Part shown: one piece after another, positions 60,255 to 64,000 of the stretch
Position numbering within the stretch: position 1 is the stretch's first letter
Layout: every line of letters starts with the position of its first letter
DNA from: Pseudomonas anuradhapurensis
GTDB taxonomy: Bacteria > Pseudomonadota > Gammaproteobacteria > Pseudomonadales > Pseudomonadaceae
Length of the DNA stretch: 64,000 bases
NCBI RefSeq assembly: GCF_014269225.2
Contig: NZ_CP077097.1
Coordinates: 3,421,001 to 3,485,000, forward strand
Direction of reading: 5' to 3'
Notes under the pieces: generated by a model
What the model saw: only the letters and a program-made list of their open reading frames with translations
The model's database searches: none
What the model was told of the DNA's origin: nothing
Translations under genes and position numbers: made by a program

Positions 60255-61220
60255 ATGCAGAGCCAGGCAGAACCGGCCACTCGCTACCCACAGCGCCTCC
60301 ATGACTTCGCCACCCGGCAGCGCAATCCAGAAGAAGCCCTCTATCTTCTACTCGACCCTTTTGCCGGGTGTCCGCCCGAGCACCCCTTGAGCGTTCCGGC
60401 CCTCATCGACGCGCTAGGCAGTGAAGCGGTAACCCGTATCGACTGCTCCGGGCTGGTCCGGGACCTGCAATACTGGCCAGCCCTGGTCCAGCTCGCCAAA
60501 CCTGGCTCAGTGCCGCCAGCCCTGGCCGCTGTCAGCGCAGCCTGCGCCGCCCGTGAGGCAACGACCAGCCGGCACCATGTGTGTGGCTGGCTGCTCAGCG
60601 AGCAACCCGCCGCCCTCATCGGCCGGCACATCAGCCAGCAATGCCAGGTGCTGCATCAGCCGCCACCGCATGGCATCACGGCCTGGTTCCAGCCTGTACG
60701 CCTGGCCTTGCTGCGCGTGAGCATGAGCAACGCCGGCGAGGTACTCGGGCCCATTCGTAGCTGGTTACACCCGGATGGCCGTGGCAGTTGCGCGGTGTTT
60801 GAACGGCAACCATTGGCTGGCGAGTTGGTCGTCCCCGACGCCGTGAGGGCGACGCAGCACGTCGCACCGCAGATCATTCAACTGCTGGTTGCCTGGCGTC
60901 GCCTGAACGCCGTGCAGCAAACCTATGCTCCCTGGCACTTCGCAGGCGCAGCGGGTTTGCCGGACCACGCGCCCGCCCATGCCATGAACCTGATCCTCAA
61001 AGCCTTCAGACAAGGCCTGCGCGACCGCGCCGATCTGCAGTGCATGTGTTTGCACATGCTGATGATTCACCCACTGCTCCTGCAGCACCCGACCATCCAG
61101 CGCGATGTGGCACAGGCGGCGGCCGGCGAACAACGCCTGGCCGCCTGCTTCGCCCGCTATGACGACTGCACCTGGTCGCACATCGTTGCGGCTTTGCCGC
61201 AGGCAAGGAGTTACTCGTGA
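60255..61220 (+). CDS. DUF4123-like T6SS adaptor (VasW/Tap-like)
   Basis: 321 residues. The N-terminal half (NPEEALYLLLDPFAGCPPEH, ALGSEAVTRIDCSGLVRDLQ) follows the DUF4123 pattern of adaptor proteins that load type VI secretion effectors onto VgrG. The C-terminal half is helical and His/Ala-rich. The gene ends within the start of the VasX-like gene (GTGA overlap), the usual adaptor-effector order. Family call is moderate; what is certain is the translational coupling to the effector. Confidence 0.6.
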   Translation: MQSQAEPATRYPQRLHDFATRQRNPEEALYLLLDPFAGCPPEHPLSVPALIDALGSEAVTRIDCSGLVRDLQYWPALVQLAKPGSVPPALAAVSAACAAREATTSRHHVCGWLLSEQPAALIGRHISQQCQVLHQPPPHGITAWFQPVRLALLRVSMSNAGEVLGPIRSWLHPDGRGSCAVFERQPLAGELVVPDAVRATQHVAPQIIQLLVAWRRLNAVQQTYAPWHFAGAAGLPDHAPAHAMNLILKAFRQGLRDRADLQCMCLHMLMIHPLLLQHPTIQRDVAQAAAGEQRLAACFARYDDCTWSHIVAALPQARSYS

Positions 61221-64000
61221 GCATCAGCAAAGCCATCCACATCGCCATGCAGGAAGAGATCCCCAACACCTACGGCCACTGCAATGCCTGCGGACGGCTC
61301 GGCCTGCCGATCCTGCTGTTGCGCCAGGCCTACGCCCCGCGCCCGGATAGCGAGCGCCCCTATCGCCTGGCGGAAGACAGCGAGATCACCTTCCATCCGA
61401 TGCACACCGACCAGTTGCGCCTGCTGCGCCAGGGTTACGTCTACGTGCTGCTCGACCAGGAAATCTGGCAAGCCTACGAGGTCGCGGCAGCCGGGACCCT
61501 GCAGCGCTTCCCAGTGTCGCAGATGCCCCTGGCGCCACCCAGGCCATTGCCCAAGTGGTGCGCCACCGAGGGCCATGACGTCATCGCCTCGTTCATCAAC
61601 ATCGATACCCGGCTCTACCGCAAAGCCTGGATCGCCTTCGCCAACGACCCCTGGCCGCGGGCAGTCCTCGACCGCTACCGGCAAGGCATCACCAGCGCTG
61701 ACCCGGGCACCCTCGCCCGCTTTGTCGAGGTGGACCTGGACACCGCGCGCAACGACCCTGCCAGCCTCGGCCTCGCCATGACCGACAGCTTCCGCTTCGG
61801 CCTGGAGGATGTGCTGGAGTTCTCGACGTTTTCCTCTGCCAGGTATGCCAGCGTGCATGGCTTCTACAGCCGCCTGGGGCGCTGGCATGAAACCCGCACC
61901 CATGTATGCAATGTCATCCAGCGCGAACAACTGCCCAACGGCATACTGGCGCTGACCCTGCCCGACCCGGTCGGCCTGGTGATGGAGCTGAATGCACAGC
62001 GCACGGGCTGGGTCCAGGCCATGCAGGAATGGCGCGCGCAGCCGCAGCGGCACTTCGAATACTTCACCTCGCAGGCGCTGCTGGGCATCCGCGAGCTGCA
62101 CGCCGCCACTGCCGCCGCGCAGGGTGCCGAGGACGCACGGCGCGAGGCGCGAGAGGTCGAGCAGTGGAACCACAGCCCGCTGGCCGGCAAGGCGCCTCTG
62201 CCGGCGGTGGACATCGACGCAAGGAGCGAACGCAACATCGCGCGCAAACAGCAGGAAGCCCGCGAGCGCCTGGAAGAGCGTTACGACGAAAGCGCCCGCG
62301 CCGCGTTCCAGGCCGATTACGATCGCGAGCTGAAGAACTGGCAGTCGATGATCGACCAGGTCGGTGATCTGTATGCACGGCACTACGCTGCGCGCGCGTT
62401 TCAACAAATCGGTTACTTCGACTATGACGCGGCAGATCCTGTATCGGTCGAGTATTTCATCCAGATGATGGCGGCCTGCCTGGCCGGTGGCCCCAGCGAG
62501 ACCCTGCCCCAGGACGATCAGCCGCTCGGAAGCACCCAGCATATCTGGCAGCAGCTGCTGGAAGACGAGCAGAGCCTGCTGTACCAGGCCCTGCTGGCCA
62601 AGCACCAGGGGCTGATGCAGCAAGTGGTCGCGGCGCTGTCCGGGGACGACTTCGGCAAGGTGCACGACATCATCAAGGGCATCGCCGGGACTGGCGACGG
62701 CCAGCTGTTGATGATCAAGCCGATACAGGATGCCGTCGGCCAGCTGCTGGGCGCGACCAACAGTGCGGGGAACGCACTCAGCCAGCACCTCAGTGAGCGG
62801 GCCAAGAGACTGATCGGCCACGTGCACCGCTCGGCGTTGGCACTGTTCGCCGGGCAGCAGGTGACCCCGTTCCGGCTCTCGCTGACCCTGGGTGAATACA
62901 TGAGCCTGCTCGACGAGGCTGTGCAGGCACGTACCGATGCGTTCTTGCAGCAGATCGACCAGCAGTTCCGCGATCCCCTGGGCCGCAAGGTGCGGGCCAT
63001 GGTGCTGAGCGGGGCGATCAATATTGCCGCGCCGGGCAATCGCAACCGGATGATTGAGGTGGTGCTGTGGACGTTCGAAAGCGCCGAGACGCTGCAGGCG
63101 CGGCTGGCGCAGTTACGCGAAGGGGCAGCCGATGGGGTCGGAGCGCTGGTACGGAATATCGCGATAGGTGCGGGTACGCTGCATACCCAGGTCACGGAGG
63201 GGTTGATGATCAGTTCACAGGCCGCGCAAAGCGTGGCCAGCGACGCCATGCGCAGCCTGCGCGATGCCGCCGCCAATGGCGGCAGCGTCGGCTTGCTGTT
63301 TGCCCTGGGCAGCCTGTGGTTTCACCAGGACAGCCTGGGCAGGAACTATCGGGCATTGCAGGAAACGCATCAGAACAACCCGGAAGCGCTGGCGGCGATC
63401 TGGTCTTCGTCGCTTGGGTTGCTGGGGGTTGGGGTTGAAGTGGCTGGGGGTGTCGTCGCGGTAGTACGCCCAAAGATACCGTGGCCCGGGACGGTAACTG
63501 AGGCAACACTGGGAAAGAACCTGGCCAGGTATGGCGGTGCCATTACCGCGCTCGCGGGTGTCATGGATGCAGCGCAGTATGTGAATGCGCTCCTCCGGAC
63601 TAACAGCCAAGGGGACAGGGCTTCAACTAGGGGGTACCTGTTCGCGGCCGGGACAGCCACAACTTCCGCTGTCTTTGGCATTTACGCTGCGCTATTCGCC
63701 AACACACTGCTCGGCCCCTTAGGCATTGCGTTGATCCTTGGTTTGGCAGCCTACACGCTGGCAACGAGTGCAAAAAACCAAGAATCTTCACCATTAGAAT
63801 TATGGTCGCGGCACAGTAGATGGGGAACCCCAGAGGTCCATCGACGCTGGATAAACCCGCAAGATCTGGATACGTCAATCGGCGCACTGAACGCGGCGAT
63901 CTTGGGTGTACAGGCACATGCATCAATTGATAATAGATTTCAATCATCTCACGATGGGCAAATGCCAGGCCAAATAGGAGCCTTTATCGGCGATGGCGTT
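61217..64000 (+). CDS. VasX-like T6SS effector, partial (open at window end)
   Basis: 928 residues are visible without a stop. It starts at GTG 61217 with AGGAG 6 bases upstream, overlapping the adaptor stop. Residues about 20-90 (CNACGRLGLPILLLRQAYAP, LLRQGYVYVLLDQEIWQAYE) fit the VasX N-terminal region. The middle (about 300-640) is helical, with a charged coiled-coil-like stretch near 330-390. From about 690 come four or more hydrophobic segments (about 690-703, 724-750, 770-795 and 805-848), fitting a pore-forming toxin. An immunity gene would be expected beyond 64000. Confidence 0.75.
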   Translation, partial: MSISKAIHIAMQEEIPNTYGHCNACGRLGLPILLLRQAYAPRPDSERPYRLAEDSEITFHPMHTDQLRLLRQGYVYVLLDQEIWQAYEVAAAGTLQRFPVSQMPLAPPRPLPKWCATEGHDVIASFINIDTRLYRKAWIAFANDPWPRAVLDRYRQGITSADPGTLARFVEVDLDTARNDPASLGLAMTDSFRFGLEDVLEFSTFSSARYASVHGFYSRLGRWHETRTHVCNVIQREQLPNGILALTLPDPVGLVMELNAQRTGWVQAMQEWRAQPQRHFEYFTSQALLGIRELHAATAAAQGAEDARREAREVEQWNHSPLAGKAPLPAVDIDARSERNIARKQQEARERLEERYDESARAAFQADYDRELKNWQSMIDQVGDLYARHYAARAFQQIGYFDYDAADPVSVEYFIQMMAACLAGGPSETLPQDDQPLGSTQHIWQQLLEDEQSLLYQALLAKHQGLMQQVVAALSGDDFGKVHDIIKGIAGTGDGQLLMIKPIQDAVGQLLGATNSAGNALSQHLSERAKRLIGHVHRSALALFAGQQVTPFRLSLTLGEYMSLLDEAVQARTDAFLQQIDQQFRDPLGRKVRAMVLSGAINIAAPGNRNRMIEVVLWTFESAETLQARLAQLREGAADGVGALVRNIAIGAGTLHTQVTEGLMISSQAAQSVASDAMRSLRDAAANGGSVGLLFALGSLWFHQDSLGRNYRALQETHQNNPEALAAIWSSSLGLLGVGVEVAGGVVAVVRPKIPWPGTVTEATLGKNLARYGGAITALAGVMDAAQYVNALLRTNSQGDRASTRGYLFAAGTATTSAVFGIYAALFANTLLGPLGIALILGLAAYTLATSAKNQESSPLELWSRHSRWGTPEVHRRWINPQDLDTSIGALNAAILGVQAHASIDNRFQSSHDGQMPGQIGAFIGDGV

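Overview
The window is a 64 kb piece of a GC-rich gammaproteobacterial chromosome. Gene content, protein sequences and the REP-type intergenic repeats point to the Pseudomonas putida group: a contiguous nuoA-N operon with fused nuoCD, fusA2, aceA, LdcA-type lysine decarboxylase, rnhA-dnaQ, gloB, mltD and a yej-type peptide transporter. No tRNA, rRNA or CRISPR array was recognised. Calls rest on reading the translations and motifs; no database search was run.

Layout. 1-4.2 kb: the end of a PaaI-like thioesterase, an APC amino-acid permease, a divergent LysR regulator and a class III aminotransferase resembling 2-aminoadipate/4-aminobutyrate transaminases. 4.2-11.7 kb: two small unknown proteins, a second elongation factor G, a SulP anion transporter, an unusual S8-type protease with Glu at the catalytic Asp position, and a secretin-N-like exported protein. 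11.7-15.5 kb: isocitrate lyase with a long leader and strong terminator, two small Pseudomonas-type proteins (DUF3077-like and DUF6124-like) and a YhhN-family protein. 15.9-30.9 kb: the complete 13-gene NADH dehydrogenase I operon, closed by a strong terminator. 30.9-32.8 kb: a compact remnant of a P2-like phage or tailocin: Ogr-like activator, CI-like repressor, holin, GpL-like head-completion protein and an HTH-only LuxR protein. 33-40.6 kb: TonB receptor, ChrR-type quinone reductase, lysine decarboxylase, dnaQ, rnhA and a methyltransferase. 40.6-50.7 kb: gloB, mltD and a five-gene yej-type peptide ABC transporter operon with two tandem substrate-binding proteins. 50.7-56 kb: siderophore receptor with a Fur-box-like site, then a c-di-GMP/chemotaxis-like pair (GAF-GGDEF*-EAL and a PAS-PAS-MCP signalling protein). 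56-60 kb: a three-domain kinase-like/M23-like/aminotransferase fusion and a LysR regulator. 60.2-64 kb: a DUF4123-like T6SS adaptor overlapping a large VasX-like effector that runs off the window.

Two families of inverted intergenic repeats are scattered between genes: a REP pair family (2.8, 4.6, 7.4, 14.0 and 14.7 kb) and a longer second family (13.6, 35.1 and 43.0 kb). The most unusual accessory loci are the phage-remnant cassette, the adaptor-effector pair, the Glu-containing subtilase and the kinase-like/M23-like/aminotransferase fusion.
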